64,000 nucleotides of DNA from Paenibacillus apiarius (lineage in GTDB: Bacteria; Bacillota; Bacilli; Paenibacillales; Paenibacillaceae), in NCBI RefSeq assembly GCF_017052585.1, contig NZ_JAFFHZ010000001.1, positions 2,894,501 through 2,958,500 of the forward strand, in the 5' to 3' direction. The translations under genes were made by a program, and so were the position numbers. The notes under the pieces were generated by a model. It saw only the letters and a list, made by a program, of their open reading frames with translations. It made no database searches and had not been told where the DNA came from. Below, piece by piece: positions 51,713 to 62,168 of this stretch (position 1 is the first letter of the stretch; every line of letters begins with the position of its first letter).

Positions 51713-52482
51713 CGAGCCGTTACGTTAATCTATCGTCCGAGGGCGCTGTTGGAATGATTGCCCTGAACCGTCCGCATGTGCTTAATGCCTTGAACCGCGA
51801 TCTTATGGAGGAGCTCGTTACGGAGCTTGAGCGGATGGATCGGGACGACGGCATCAAGGCGATTGTGCTTACGGGCAACGAGCAAGCCTTTGCCGCCGGG
51901 GCAGATATTAAGGAGATGGCCGACGAATCGGCCGTGTCGATGCTGCTTCAGCGGCAGTTTGACGTGTGGGATCGCATCGGCGGCATCGCGAAGCCGATCA
52001 TCGCAGCCGTGAGCGGACATGTGCTCGGCGGCGGCTGCGAGCTGATGATGAGCTGCGATCTGGTCGTGGCTTCGGACACGGCGCGATTCGGCCAGCCGGA
52101 GATTAAGCTGGGCGTGATGCCCGGCGCAGGCGGGACGCAGCGGCTGACCAAAGCCGTCGGCTTGCGCAAGGCGATGGAGCTGCTTCTGACCGGGGATACG
52201 ATGACGGCGGAAGAGGCCTTGCGCTGCGGCTTGATCAACAAGGTGGCGCCAGTCGAGGTCTACTTCGGGGAAGCGTTGAAGCTGGCGCAGCGCATTGCCG
52301 CCATGCCGCCGCTTTCCGTCCGCCTAATCAAGCAAGCGGTGCGCAAGGCGCAGGACCTTCCGCTGGCGGAAGGACTCGATTACGAGCACCATTGCTTCCA
52401 TCTGCTGTTCGCGAGCGACGATCAGAAGGAAGGAATGCAGGCTTTTCTGGAAAAACGAAGTCCCCAATTCAGAGGCAGGTAG
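51709..52482 (+). CDS. Enoyl-CoA hydratase/isomerase, second PaaF-like crotonase
   Basis: The 257-residue crotonase has FAAGADIKEMAD, VSGHVLGGGCELMMSCDLV and FGQPEIKLGVMPGAGGTQRL, typical hydratase pattern with Glu in PEIKLG. Its role could be 2,3-dehydroadipyl-CoA hydration while 49550 acts elsewhere, or the reverse. ATGA overlap with paaK shows translational coupling. It is followed by paaG after 12 bp. Confidence 0.84.
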   Translation: MTSRYVNLSSEGAVGMIALNRPHVLNALNRDLMEELVTELERMDRDDGIKAIVLTGNEQAFAAGADIKEMADESAVSMLLQRQFDVWDRIGGIAKPIIAAVSGHVLGGGCELMMSCDLVVASDTARFGQPEIKLGVMPGAGGTQRLTKAVGLRKAMELLLTGDTMTAEEALRCGLINKVAPVEVYFGEALKLAQRIAAMPPLSVRLIKQAVRKAQDLPLAEGLDYEHHCFHLLFASDDQKEGMQAFLEKRSPQFRGR

Positions 52483-52494
52483 GAGGCTTGGACG

Positions 52495-53286
52495 ATGTAC
52501 GAGACGATTCTATACGAAGTATCCGACGGCGTGGCCCAAATGACGATGAACCGGCCGGATAAGTACAATGCCTTCACTGGGCAGATGATTGCGGAAATGA
52601 TAAACGCGCTGAAGCAAGCGGGAAAAGACGAGGCGGTCCGCTGCATCATCCTTATGGGGGCGGGCAAAGCTTTCAACGCGGGGCAAGATTTGGGCGACGT
52701 GCAGGGAGCGGACACGCAAGGCGCAGCGCCGAATCACGGCGATGTGCTGCGCGAGCGTTACAATCCGCTCATTATGCAGCTCCGCAACACGGAAAAACCG
52801 ATTGTCGCCGCTGTCAACGGCGTGGCTGCCGGCGCGGGGATGAGCATCGCGTTGGCTTGCGATCTGCGCATCATGTCGGAGAAGGCTTATTTTGTGAATG
52901 CGTTCGTCAACATCGGACTCGTTCCCGATTCGGGCGGCTGTTACTTCTTGCCTCGTCTCGTCGGCATGGGCAAGGCGCTGGAGCTGGCCATGACCGGAGA
53001 GCGCATATCGGCGGATGAGGCGTATCGCATCGGTCTGGCCAATCGAGTGTGCTCCGCGGAGCAGTTCACCGCTGAAGCCGGGCAGCTGGCCGCTAAGCTG
53101 GCAAAGCTGCCGACGCGCGCCATCGGGCTCATCAAGCGGACGATGCACAAAGGGCTGGACATGAATCTGGCGCAGACGCTCGAGCACGAAGCGTACGCTC
53201 AGGAAATCGCGGGAAATACGGATGACCACAGGGAAGGAATCCAAGCTTTTTTGGAGAAGCGGCCTCCCGTGTTCAAGGGGGTATAG
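52495..53286 (+). CDS. paaG: 1,2-epoxyphenylacetyl-CoA isomerase
   Basis: PaaG converts the ring epoxide to the seven-membered oxepin-CoA. The 263-residue crotonase has FNAGQDLGDVQ in place of the hydratase loop, VNGVAAGAGMSIALACD, and VNIGLVPDSGGCYFLPRLVG, in which Asp replaces the Glu or Gly of hydratases at the catalytic position, as in isomerases of this group. The start ATG follows GTAGGAGGCTTGGACG. Confidence 0.9.
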   Translation: MYETILYEVSDGVAQMTMNRPDKYNAFTGQMIAEMINALKQAGKDEAVRCIILMGAGKAFNAGQDLGDVQGADTQGAAPNHGDVLRERYNPLIMQLRNTEKPIVAAVNGVAAGAGMSIALACDLRIMSEKAYFVNAFVNIGLVPDSGGCYFLPRLVGMGKALELAMTGERISADEAYRIGLANRVCSAEQFTAEAGQLAAKLAKLPTRAIGLIKRTMHKGLDMNLAQTLEHEAYAQEIAGNTDDHREGIQAFLEKRPPVFKGV

Positions 53287-53289
53287 CGC

Positions 53290-54150
53290 ATGGAGGTTAC
53301 TCATCCGGTAGGCGTAGTTGGCGCAGGCACGATGGGAGCGGGAATCGCCCTCGTCTGCGCGAGACAGGGCCACCGCGTTTATTTGCACGATATCAAGCAG
53401 GATATTTTGGATAAAGCGCAATCGTATATCGCTTCCATATTGACGAAAGATGCTGCGAAGGGGAGCATTTCAGAGGAGCAAAAGCAGAAGACGTACGAAC
53501 TTGTCGAGCCTGTTCAGGATATCGCCATGCTAGGAGAGTGCGGTATCGTCATCGAGGCGGTGCCCGAGAAGCTGGAGCTGAAGCGGGCGATTTTTGCCCG
53601 CCTGACGGAGTTGTGCCGAAGCGACGCGCTGTTGCTGAGCAACACATCGTCCCTTTCGATTACCGAGATTGCAGGCGGCTTGCCCCATCCCGAGCGCATC
53701 ATCGGTTTTCACTTTTTTAACCCTGCGCCCGTCATGCCTCTCGTTGAAGTGATTCGCGGCCACAGGTCGGGGGAAGAAGCAACGGAGGCCGCCTATCGGT
53801 TCGCCAAAGAGCTGGGCAAGGCGCCTGTCCTGGCTGCAGACTCGCCCGGCTTCATCGTGAACCGCGTGGCCCGCCCCTACTATAACGAAGCGCTGCGCAT
53901 CATGGGGGACCGCATAGCGGGCGCGGAGCAAATCGACCGCATCATGAAGCAGGCAGGGGGCTTTAAGATGGGACCGTTCGAGCTGCAGGATTTAATCGGA
54001 ATCGATATTAACTTTGCCACGACGGAGTCCGTCTACACCCGTTTTTTCCACGAAAGCCGCTTCAAGCCGAGCCGTATTCAGCAGCGGATGGTTCAGGCGG
54101 GCAGCTTGGGCAGAAAGACAGGGGAGGGTTACTATCCATATGACAACTAA
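53290..54150 (+). CDS. paaH: 3-hydroxyacyl-CoA dehydrogenase PaaH
   Basis: The 286-residue NAD-dependent enzyme oxidises 3-hydroxyadipyl-CoA. Rossmann motif [11 protein letters not shown] (Gly-X-Gly-X-X-Gly), Ser120 in [11 protein letters not shown], catalytic His141 in [17 protein letters not shown] and the C-terminal SPGFIVNRV domain are all intact. The ATG lies four bases after the paaG stop. It overlaps a second, degenerate paralogue by 11 bp. Confidence 0.94.
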   Translation: MEVTHPVGVVGAGTMGAGIALVCARQGHRVYLHDIKQDILDKAQSYIASILTKDAAKGSISEEQKQKTYELVEPVQDIAMLGECGIVIEAVPEKLELKRAIFARLTELCRSDALLLSNTSSLSITEIAGGLPHPERIIGFHFFNPAPVMPLVEVIRGHRSGEEATEAAYRFAKELGKAPVLAADSPGFIVNRVARPYYNEALRIMGDRIAGAEQIDRIMKQAGGFKMGPFELQDLIGIDINFATTESVYTRFFHESRFKPSRIQQRMVQAGSLGRKTGEGYYPYDN

Positions 54151-54883
54151 CGCGGTGTTGTTGGCCGGATCCGGCCCCTTGAACGCGGAACTGCGCGGGC
54201 TGCTGGAGAGAAGCGGCTATCGGGCCGTTTCTTTGACTGAAACGGAGGATAGCGGTTCCTCCATCGAGTTTCGGTGTGCCGTGGAAGTGAGCAATTATGA
54301 TTTGGAGGAAAAGCAGGCCAATATTCGGAATATGGAGCGGCTGCTGGACCCGGAGACCCCGATGCTCGCCACCTCGCTTGCCATTACGGCCACCGAGATT
54401 GCAGCATGGGCGCGGCGGCCGGAGCGGGTATGCGGATTCGGCACGCTTGCTCCGCTCGCGGAGCGGGATCTTATTGAGGTGGCTCCCGCCCTGCAGACGG
54501 CAGATCATATGCTGAAGCAGAGTGAAGTTTTCTTCCGCTCTCTGGGCAAACATGTGGAAATCGTTCAGGACGAGGCGGGGCTGGTATTTCCCCGCATCCT
54601 TTCCTTACTCGTGAATGAAGCGGCCTTTGCCTTGATGGAAGGGACTGCCTCCGCGGCGGATATCGACACCGCCATGAAGCTGGGAACCGGTTATCCGCAA
54701 GGTCCGCTCGAATGGGCCGACCGCATCGGGCTGGATGATGTGCTGGCGGTGATTCGCGGACTGCATCGCGACTTGGGAGAGGAGCGCTATCGGCCTGCGC
54801 CGCTGCTTCGCAAGCTGGTGCTGGCGGGCCGGGTCGGCCTGAGAAGCGGCCAAGGCTTCTATTCATACGACAATGGAGGTTGA
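54140..54883 (+). CDS. 3-hydroxyacyl-CoA dehydrogenase-like protein lacking the catalytic His
   Basis: The 247-residue protein aligns with PaaH but is shorter at the N-terminus. The nucleotide loop reads LAGSGPLN, the HFFNP stretch is replaced by [18 protein letters not shown] so His141 is Gly and the Asn is lost, SNTSS becomes ATSLAI, and SPGFIVNR becomes EAGLVFPR. The C-terminal domain ([30 protein letters not shown]) is well kept. It therefore probably binds acyl-CoA, or partners PaaH, without dehydrogenase chemistry. The ATG lies inside the paaH end. It precedes paaJ by 4 bp. Confidence 0.78.
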   Translation: MTTNAVLLAGSGPLNAELRGLLERSGYRAVSLTETEDSGSSIEFRCAVEVSNYDLEEKQANIRNMERLLDPETPMLATSLAITATEIAAWARRPERVCGFGTLAPLAERDLIEVAPALQTADHMLKQSEVFFRSLGKHVEIVQDEAGLVFPRILSLLVNEAAFALMEGTASAADIDTAMKLGTGYPQGPLEWADRIGLDDVLAVIRGLHRDLGEERYRPAPLLRKLVLAGRVGLRSGQGFYSYDNGG

Positions 54884-54887
54884 CGAT

Positions 54888-56087
54888 ATGGGAACGCCTG
54901 TAATTATTGATGCTGTGCGGACGCCGATCGGACGGTACGGAGGAGCGTTGAAAGACGTGCGTGCCGACGATTTGGGCGCCGTGGTCATTAGCCGGCTGCT
55001 GGAGCGGAATCCGGTCGATCCCGGGCAGATAAGCGGCGTTATTTTTGGCTGCGCCAATCAAGCGGGGGAGGATTGCCGCAACGTCGCCCGGATGTCGCTG
55101 CTGTTGGCCGGGTTGCCCGTGGAGGTGCCCGGCGTAACGGTGAACCGCCTCTGCGGCTCCGGCATGGAGGCGGTCAATCAGAGCGCTTACGCGATTATGG
55201 CGGGCGCCGGCCACGCTTATATTGCCGGCGGAACGGAGAGCATGACGCGTGCTCCGCTGGTGATGATGAAGCCGGAGGCAGCTTTTCAGCGGGGCCATCA
55301 GCATATATACGATACCACCTTGGGGTGGAGAATGACCAATGACAAGCTGGCGGCCGCCTATCCGCCGATCAGCTTGGGCGAAACCGCGGAAAACGTCGCG
55401 GAGCAGTACGGCGTCAGCCGGGAGGATCAGGACGAATTCGCGTTGTCCAGCCAGCGGAAGTACGCCGAGGCCCATGCGGCCGGAAAGTTCACGGATGAGA
55501 TCGTTCCGGTGGAGATCGCCGGGCGCAAGGGGGCGACTTCTCTGTTCGAGCAGGATGAGCACCCGCGTCCCGAGATATCGCTGGAGCAGCTGCAGAAGCT
55601 GAAGCCGGCCTTCAAGCAAGGGGGAACCGTCACGGCGGGGAATTCTTCCGGCCTGAATGACGGAGCTGCGGCGCTGCTGATTATGGAGCAGGAGACAGCA
55701 CGGTCGCTCCGATTGCGTCCGCGCGCGCGGGTGGTCGCTTCGGCGGCTGCGGGCGTCGATCCGGCCGTGATGGGCATCGGCCCCGTCCCGGCTGCACGCA
55801 AGGTGCTGCAGATGGCCGGGCTGTCGGCCGGGGAGATCGACTTGTTCGAGATCAATGAAGCATTTGCCGCTCAGGCCGTTGCGAGCGTCCGCGAATTGAA
55901 CATCGACCCCGAACGGGTGAACGTCAACGGCGGGGCGATCGCGCTTGGCCATCCGCTCGGATGCAGCGGCGCCCGGATACTGACGACCCTGCTCTATGAG
56001 ATGGAGCGGAGGGACGCCCGTTATGGTTTGGCCGCGATGTGCATTGGCGTGGGGCAAGGCATCGCCACGATCATCGAGCGGGTATAG
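54888..56087 (+). CDS. paaJ: 3-oxoadipyl-CoA/3-oxo-5,6-dehydrosuberyl-CoA thiolase
   Basis: The 399-residue thiolase has Cys89 in [13 protein letters not shown], His near 355 in [14 protein letters not shown], and the second Cys near 385 in [10 protein letters not shown]. It gives acetyl-CoA and succinyl-CoA from the oxoadipyl product and also cleaves the dehydrosuberyl intermediate. The ATG follows GGAGGTTGACGAT. It is the last core enzyme before a 68-bp gap. Confidence 0.93.
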   Translation: MGTPVIIDAVRTPIGRYGGALKDVRADDLGAVVISRLLERNPVDPGQISGVIFGCANQAGEDCRNVARMSLLLAGLPVEVPGVTVNRLCGSGMEAVNQSAYAIMAGAGHAYIAGGTESMTRAPLVMMKPEAAFQRGHQHIYDTTLGWRMTNDKLAAAYPPISLGETAENVAEQYGVSREDQDEFALSSQRKYAEAHAAGKFTDEIVPVEIAGRKGATSLFEQDEHPRPEISLEQLQKLKPAFKQGGTVTAGNSSGLNDGAAALLIMEQETARSLRLRPRARVVASAAAGVDPAVMGIGPVPAARKVLQMAGLSAGEIDLFEINEAFAAQAVASVRELNIDPERVNVNGGAIALGHPLGCSGARILTTLLYEMERRDARYGLAAMCIGVGQGIATIIERV

Positions 56088-56154
56088 CGGTGACGCCTGT
56101 ACACGCGAGTTGAAAAAGGGGCCTTTTTAACAACCTCGATAAGGAGGAATCGAC

Positions 56155-56586
56155 ATGAAGCCAGGATTGCACCCAGGAGCAGCTGTATCATTTGACGTGA
56201 CTGTGACTCCGGACATGCGGCCCGCTTTTGATGGAATAGTAGTGCATGAAGTGATGTCTACCGTCGTGATGATCTATTACATGGAGAAGGCGGGGCGCGA
56301 GATAATTGTGCCCTTCCTGGAAGAGTGGGAAGAAGGCTCGGGGTACGCCGTTGACATCAAACACGTCGGACCTGCTGTGGTGGGGCAAGTCGTGACGTTC
56401 CGCGCCGTATGTTCCGAGGTTGCGGCGAAGCGCGTCATTTGCCATGTGACTGCCGAGACGGATTTCAATCTGGTGGGGGCAGGGTTGTTTACGCAAGCGA
56501 TTTTTGACAAAGAGGCCGTGGCGCAGCGGTTCATGGAATTGCGGCAGAAGGTGGAGTCTGGGGAAAAGGGGGAACAATGGCATTAG
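56155..56586 (+). CDS. FlK-like hotdog thioesterase
   Basis: The 143-residue hotdog protein aligns with fluoroacetyl-CoA thioesterase FlK: VMSTVVMIYYMEKAG and VDIKHVGPAVVGQVV place Thr36, Glu44 and His70 at the positions of FlK's catalytic Thr-Glu-His. In this operon it may hydrolyse a pathway dead-end or unwanted acyl-CoA. The other possibility is that it serves as a hydratase-like hotdog in ring opening (see findings). The ribosome binding site AAGGAGGAATCGAC is strong. Confidence 0.8.
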   Translation: MKPGLHPGAAVSFDVTVTPDMRPAFDGIVVHEVMSTVVMIYYMEKAGREIIVPFLEEWEEGSGYAVDIKHVGPAVVGQVVTFRAVCSEVAAKRVICHVTAETDFNLVGAGLFTQAIFDKEAVAQRFMELRQKVESGEKGEQWH

Positions 56587-56754
56587 CCACGCATGCGGGC
56601 AAGCGTTCCTTGACGGCTGCGGCCTGACCTTGAGGGCGTTCGTTTATCGAATCAGGCGGCACAAAGCGTTTTACTCCACAGGCTTATGTGATACAATTTG
56701 ACAAGATGCAACATTTGCCAAATATAGAATGAATCGAACTAGGAGTGGGTGAAC

Positions 56755-57591
56755 GTGAGGCCGCAATCTATGCTGTTTACCATTTACGGCGAGTACGTCC
56801 GGCATTACGGCAGTGAAATTTGGGTCGGGAGCCTGACCTGTTTAATGGGGGAATTCGGCTTGACCGAACAGGCGGTCCGGGCCGCTATCTCGCGCATGCT
56901 GCGCCAAGGGTGGCTGGAATCGCGCAAGGTGGGGAATCGCAGCTATTACTCGATGTCTCCCCGCGGCAAGAGGCGTCTGGACGAGGCGGCGGCGCGAATT
57001 TACAAGCAGGAGACCGACAAGTGGAACGGCAAGTGGTGCATTGCCAGCTACAACATTCCCGAGAAACAGCGGGGAGTGCGGGATCAGCTCCGCAAAGAGC
57101 TGGCGTGGCTTGGATTCGGCATGTTGACGACGAGCACGTGGATTAGCCCGAACGATCTTGCCGACAAAGTTAAGGAGATTGTGGAATCACACGAGATTAG
57201 CGACCATGTGGAAATTTTTCTGGCGGATCATGTCGCGTGGAGCACTCCTAGACAGTTAGTGCAGAAATGCTGGAACATCGAGGATATCAACGCCGCATAT
57301 GCGGAGTTTATCGACGAGTACCGGCCGGGGTATGAAAGTTTGCTGAGCAAGGCGGAAAAAGGGCAGGCAGTTCCAGATGGCTGCTGTTTCGTGGAAAAGA
57401 CCAAGCTGGTCCACCGGTATCGGAAGTTTCTGTTTATCGATCCCGATTTTCCCGAGGAGCTGCTGCCCGATGTTTGGCTCGGCAAGGAGGCGGATCAGCT
57501 GTTCCAGAACTACTACGATTTGCTGCACCCGGGAGCCAGCCGTTTTTTTGAACAAGTATACGAATCTTCTCCCGATGCGCTGCCAGATTGA
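56755..57591 (+). CDS. paaX: Phenylacetic-acid pathway regulator PaaX
   Basis: The 278-residue protein has an N-terminal winged helix (LFTIYGEYVRHYGSEIWVGSLTCLMGEFGLTEQAVRAAISRMLRQGWLESRK), a middle linker-domain (KWNGKWCIASYNIPEKQRG), and the conserved C-terminal end HRYRKFLFIDPDFPEELLP. PaaX binds operators and is released by phenylacetyl-CoA. The GTG at 56755 follows AGGAG; the GTG at 56749 is too near that site. A weak TTGACA-N17 AATATA pair (56698-56726) may be its own promoter. It ends the unit with no clear terminator. Confidence 0.9.
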   Translation: MRPQSMLFTIYGEYVRHYGSEIWVGSLTCLMGEFGLTEQAVRAAISRMLRQGWLESRKVGNRSYYSMSPRGKRRLDEAAARIYKQETDKWNGKWCIASYNIPEKQRGVRDQLRKELAWLGFGMLTTSTWISPNDLADKVKEIVESHEISDHVEIFLADHVAWSTPRQLVQKCWNIEDINAAYAEFIDEYRPGYESLLSKAEKGQAVPDGCCFVEKTKLVHRYRKFLFIDPDFPEELLPDVWLGKEADQLFQNYYDLLHPGASRFFEQVYESSPDALPD

Positions 57592-58020
57592 TGGCTTTTG
57601 CATACCCAAGATATAATCCCTAACCATTCAATTCGGAGCGGCCGGAACCGAAAGGCGGCAGTTAATGCGGTGTTCAAGAGGCAGCTTTTTTGCGGGCTTT
57701 CGTGAACGTCTTGCTTCCATGCTTTAAAGTGAGTCTGTGTAAGTCTGCATATGCAGGCTAATGAAGGTGTACCCCGGGTTCCTCGTCCTTAGCGGATGGG
57801 GCCCTTTTTTATTTTGCACAACAAGGAGTGTGGTGGATGTTCCGTGCGGCGGCGGGTCGTAGCGAAAGTGAGGCAGGCGATCGGATTAACCATGTTTTAG
57901 AGGCTGACCCGCGGGCTCTTGTCACTGCACGTATGAATTATACATTGCACAAATTTGCGCAATCCTGTATTGTAAGGGTATTGGCAGTGAAATATTGCCA
58001 ATTACGACTTACATATAAGC
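57592..58020 (+). other. Gene-free stretch between paaX and the THI-box
   Basis: About 430 bp. Visible are a 12-bp palindrome CTGCATATGCAG at ~57747, and a T-run at 57805-57810 after GGGGCCC whose possible hairpin is too weak to call a terminator. A 66-codon frame from 57828 has a ribosome-like AAGGAG but runs into the riboswitch. I see no recognisable gene. Confidence 0.4.
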
Positions 58021-58023
58021 GTT

Positions 58024-58118
58024 ACTAGGGGAGCCCCGAGCGTGGGCTGAGACAAGGTCGCAATCAAGACTTTAAACCCTTTGCACCTGATCTGGATTAT
58101 ACCAGCGTAGGGAAGTAA
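58024..58118 (+). ncRNA. TPP (THI-box) riboswitch upstream of thiC
   Basis: The core segments are all visible in order: AGGGGAGCCCCGAGCGTGGG (P1-P3 side), the conserved GCTGAGA, the ACCCTTTGCACCTGATCTGG stretch, ATTATACCAGCG and TAGGGAAGT. The order matches thiamine pyrophosphate aptamers. It probably represses thiC by favouring the terminator at 58188 when TPP is bound. Confidence 0.95.
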
Positions 58119-58187
58119 TCGGCATAGCAGGGATGCTTGGGCTTGCTTTAATATAAGCTTGCCTGCGCAACACTCATTTTATGGGAT

Positions 58188-58217
58188 AGCCGGTTCCTTT
58201 CGGGACCGGCTTGTTTT
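58188..58217 (+). terminator. Riboswitch-controlled terminator
   Basis: AGCCGGTTCC pairs with GGGACCGGCT (one G-U pair) around TTTC, followed by TGTTTT. It lies 70 bp after the aptamer, the normal place for an expression platform. I did not find the competing antiterminator by eye. Confidence 0.8.
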
Positions 58218-58394
58218 GCGTCTATATCGAGTTTTTATCTAGCTATTTATCAATGACGCAAAACGTGTCTCCTTTGCATGGGAGCTGCCCCTTCATCTTA
58301 AGCAATCACTTCATGCGAGGTTCCTTTCTGCGTTTCCGACAACCATGACCTGACAGTGTGCAAAGTTTGCAGCAGCTTGCAGACAAAGGGGATG

Positions 58395-60321
<1,927 letters not shown>

Positions 60322-60465
60322 CGAGGAGCACGATTCGATTAGGAAACTGCCTAGAATTAGAGAATCACCGTGTTGGGCGGTTCCCGGCAAATCCAGCGGC
60401 TGGGCGGGACAATCATGCGGCGCGGAGATGCCGAACAGGCGATGGATTAATGGGTGAAAAAGGAG

Positions 60466-60497
60466 ATAAAGACGGCTGTCAGGCCGTCTTCTTCCTT
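60466..60497. terminator. Bidirectional terminator between thiC and the flavin reductase-like gene
   Basis: AAGACGGC pairs with GCCGTCTT around TGTCAG, with T-rich exits on both strands (CTTCCTTT on plus, TTATCTCCTTTTT on minus). Confidence 0.82.
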
Positions 60498-60504
60498 TAT
60501 CGCG

Positions 60505-61134
60505 TTACGTTTCAGCCCGGTACGTATGGCCGAGCGCAGGGCTTAGCCCGAAATAATGGCGGAAGTTATAGATGAGCGGATTCCACTTTGACGGGTCCAC
60601 ATGGCTGCCGTCCGCCATAATGCCGGGGTGCGCGTGAATGGATTGCGCCTGCGTCTCGACAATCGCGAAGAACGAAGCGTATTCCGGGATCGTCACGTTT
60701 CGCACCTCACACTCGATTTGGATGGGGCACTCTGCGATTCTCGCTGGCGCTACGGCAATGGAAGGAACCGGCGTCAACCCGGCGGCGTTGAACTTGTCCG
60801 GTTCGTACCGGAAAGCCTGGGCTTTATAGTCGGGCACAGGGTGCTTGCCTGTCAACGGGGCGAGCTTCTCCACTTGCCTCCATAAGGAAGCGTCAGGCAC
60901 GTTGATGACAAGCTGCGGCGTGCGCTGCACATTTTCTATGCATTTTCCTCCGAATCCCATTCCGAGCACCAGGTTGTGCCCAAGCGCCCATGAAGATGAA
61001 AGCGGGCTAATGTTCGATGTCCCGTCTTGATTCAGTGTCGTTACTAAAATAACGGGCATGCCGTAATACAATATTTTCGGATCGATCGGAATGGATGGGG
61101 ATACCCGGTTGTTTTCCGGCGCTGCGCAATTCAT
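60505..61134 (-). CDS. Flavin reductase-like, FMN-binding family protein
   Basis: The 209-residue protein has the split-barrel flavin reductase fold (MPVILVTTLNQDGTSNISPLSSSWALGHNLVLGMG, ENVQRTPQLVINVPD, IQIECEVRNVTIPEYASFFAIVE). Members bind FMN and reduce it or use it on small molecules, but the substrate is unknown. The ATG follows AGGAGGATGTAACC. It is divergent from the ArsR-type regulator, which probably controls it. Upstream it shares a terminator with thiC. Confidence 0.85.
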   Translation of the reverse strand: MNCAAPENNRVSPSIPIDPKILYYGMPVILVTTLNQDGTSNISPLSSSWALGHNLVLGMGFGGKCIENVQRTPQLVINVPDASLWRQVEKLAPLTGKHPVPDYKAQAFRYEPDKFNAAGLTPVPSIAVAPARIAECPIQIECEVRNVTIPEYASFFAIVETQAQSIHAHPGIMADGSHVDPSKWNPLIYNFRHYFGLSPALGHTYRAET

Positions 61135-61174
61135 GGTTACATCCTCCTGAAATATTTATCGTTGTTGTCGTTCG

Positions 61175-61189
61175 TACAAGTTTATTGTA
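61175..61189. promoter_or_regulatory. Possible operator between the flavin reductase and ArsR-type genes
   Basis: TACAA-GTTTA-TTGTA is a perfect 5-bp inverted repeat with a 5-bp spacer in the 118-bp gap of the two divergent genes. It is where an autoregulator could bind, with no other support. Confidence 0.35.
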
Positions 61190-61252
61190 GTTTGCTGACG
61201 TTTCAACTATCATCGAAATATGAAATACATTTCTGCTGGAGGTGTTCAACGA

Positions 61253-61951
61253 ATGAATGTGCCTGTTAATGTGCCTGTTAATGTCTCTGTCATCGCATCG
61301 CTGCTCAGCGATGCATCCCGTTCTGCCATGCTGACGCATTTGCTGGACGGCCGCTTCCATCCTGCAGGAGAGATGGCGCTGGCAGCGGGGATAACGCCCC
61401 AGACCGCCAGCTTTCATCTTGCCAAAATGATGGAGTCCGGCGTTGTCGTTGCCGAGAAGCATGGGCGGCACCGCTATTATCGCATTCAGAAATCCGCGGA
61501 TGCGGAAGTTATTGAACAGCTGCTGTCCCTGACGGGACCGGTTCAGATTACATCGCTGAGACAATCTGTACACATGGAGAAGCTTCGCCAAGCGCGCATG
61601 TGCTACGATCACGTTGCAGGCGAGTTGGGCGTATCCATTGCGGAATCATTGACAGAAAGAGGACTGCTGAACAAGAACGGGTCGGAGTTCGTCGTCACAC
61701 AGACGGGCGAAGCGTTTTTCAACGATTTTGGACTTGAATTGACGGAGTTGAGGAAGAAAAGACGTTCTTTTTGCCGCTGCTGCCTCGATTGGACCGAACG
61801 AAAGCATCATGTGGCGGGAGCGCTGGGTCAGGCATTGGCTGAGCGTATGCTGCAGCTGAATTGGCTGGAGCGCGATTCGTCCAGCCGCGCGGTGCATATT
61901 ACGGAGGTGGGCAGGGAGCGTATATCCGATCTGTTCCACATTTCGCTTTAA
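61253..61951 (+). CDS. ArsR-type winged-helix regulator with C-terminal Cys-rich domain
   Basis: The 232-residue protein has an N-terminal ArsR-like helix-turn-helix (DASRSAMLTHLLDGRFHPAGEMALAAGITPQTASFHLAKMMESGVV, then a beta-wing KHGRHRYYRI) and a longer C-terminal part with FCRCCLDWTERKHHVAGAL containing Cys and His that may sense metal, redox state or a ligand. The N-terminus holds a short repeat (VNVPVNVPVNVSV). The ATG at 61253 follows GGAGGTGTTCAACGA. It likely regulates the divergent flavin reductase-like gene. Confidence 0.82.
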   Translation: MNVPVNVPVNVSVIASLLSDASRSAMLTHLLDGRFHPAGEMALAAGITPQTASFHLAKMMESGVVVAEKHGRHRYYRIQKSADAEVIEQLLSLTGPVQITSLRQSVHMEKLRQARMCYDHVAGELGVSIAESLTERGLLNKNGSEFVVTQTGEAFFNDFGLELTELRKKRRSFCRCCLDWTERKHHVAGALGQALAERMLQLNWLERDSSSRAVHITEVGRERISDLFHISL

Positions 61952-62168
61952 TGACTGTGATTACGATGTGACCGAGAATATTCTTGCTCTTCATGTTGAC
62001 CAGTGCTTTGTCGCGATACCGCATCGGGTGCTGAAAAACAGCCCGTCCCACGCTATTATCATACAGTCCACATGCCATTTAGCAGCTCAACCCTTGGATT
62101 CTATTGTACATTTTCCAATGGGATATTCGAAGACTGCAACCACACCACAGAAAACAGTGCAAAGTCAG

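Noticed and set aside
57770-57812. Terminator of the paa unit
   Set aside because: A T-run follows GGGGCCC, but only about four base pairs (CCCC/GGGG) can form across a long loop.
57828-58028. A 66-codon gene just before the THI-box
   Set aside because: It has an AAGGAG near its start but runs into the riboswitch aptamer, has no recognisable protein features, and a leader gene there would disrupt the aptamer's transcript start.
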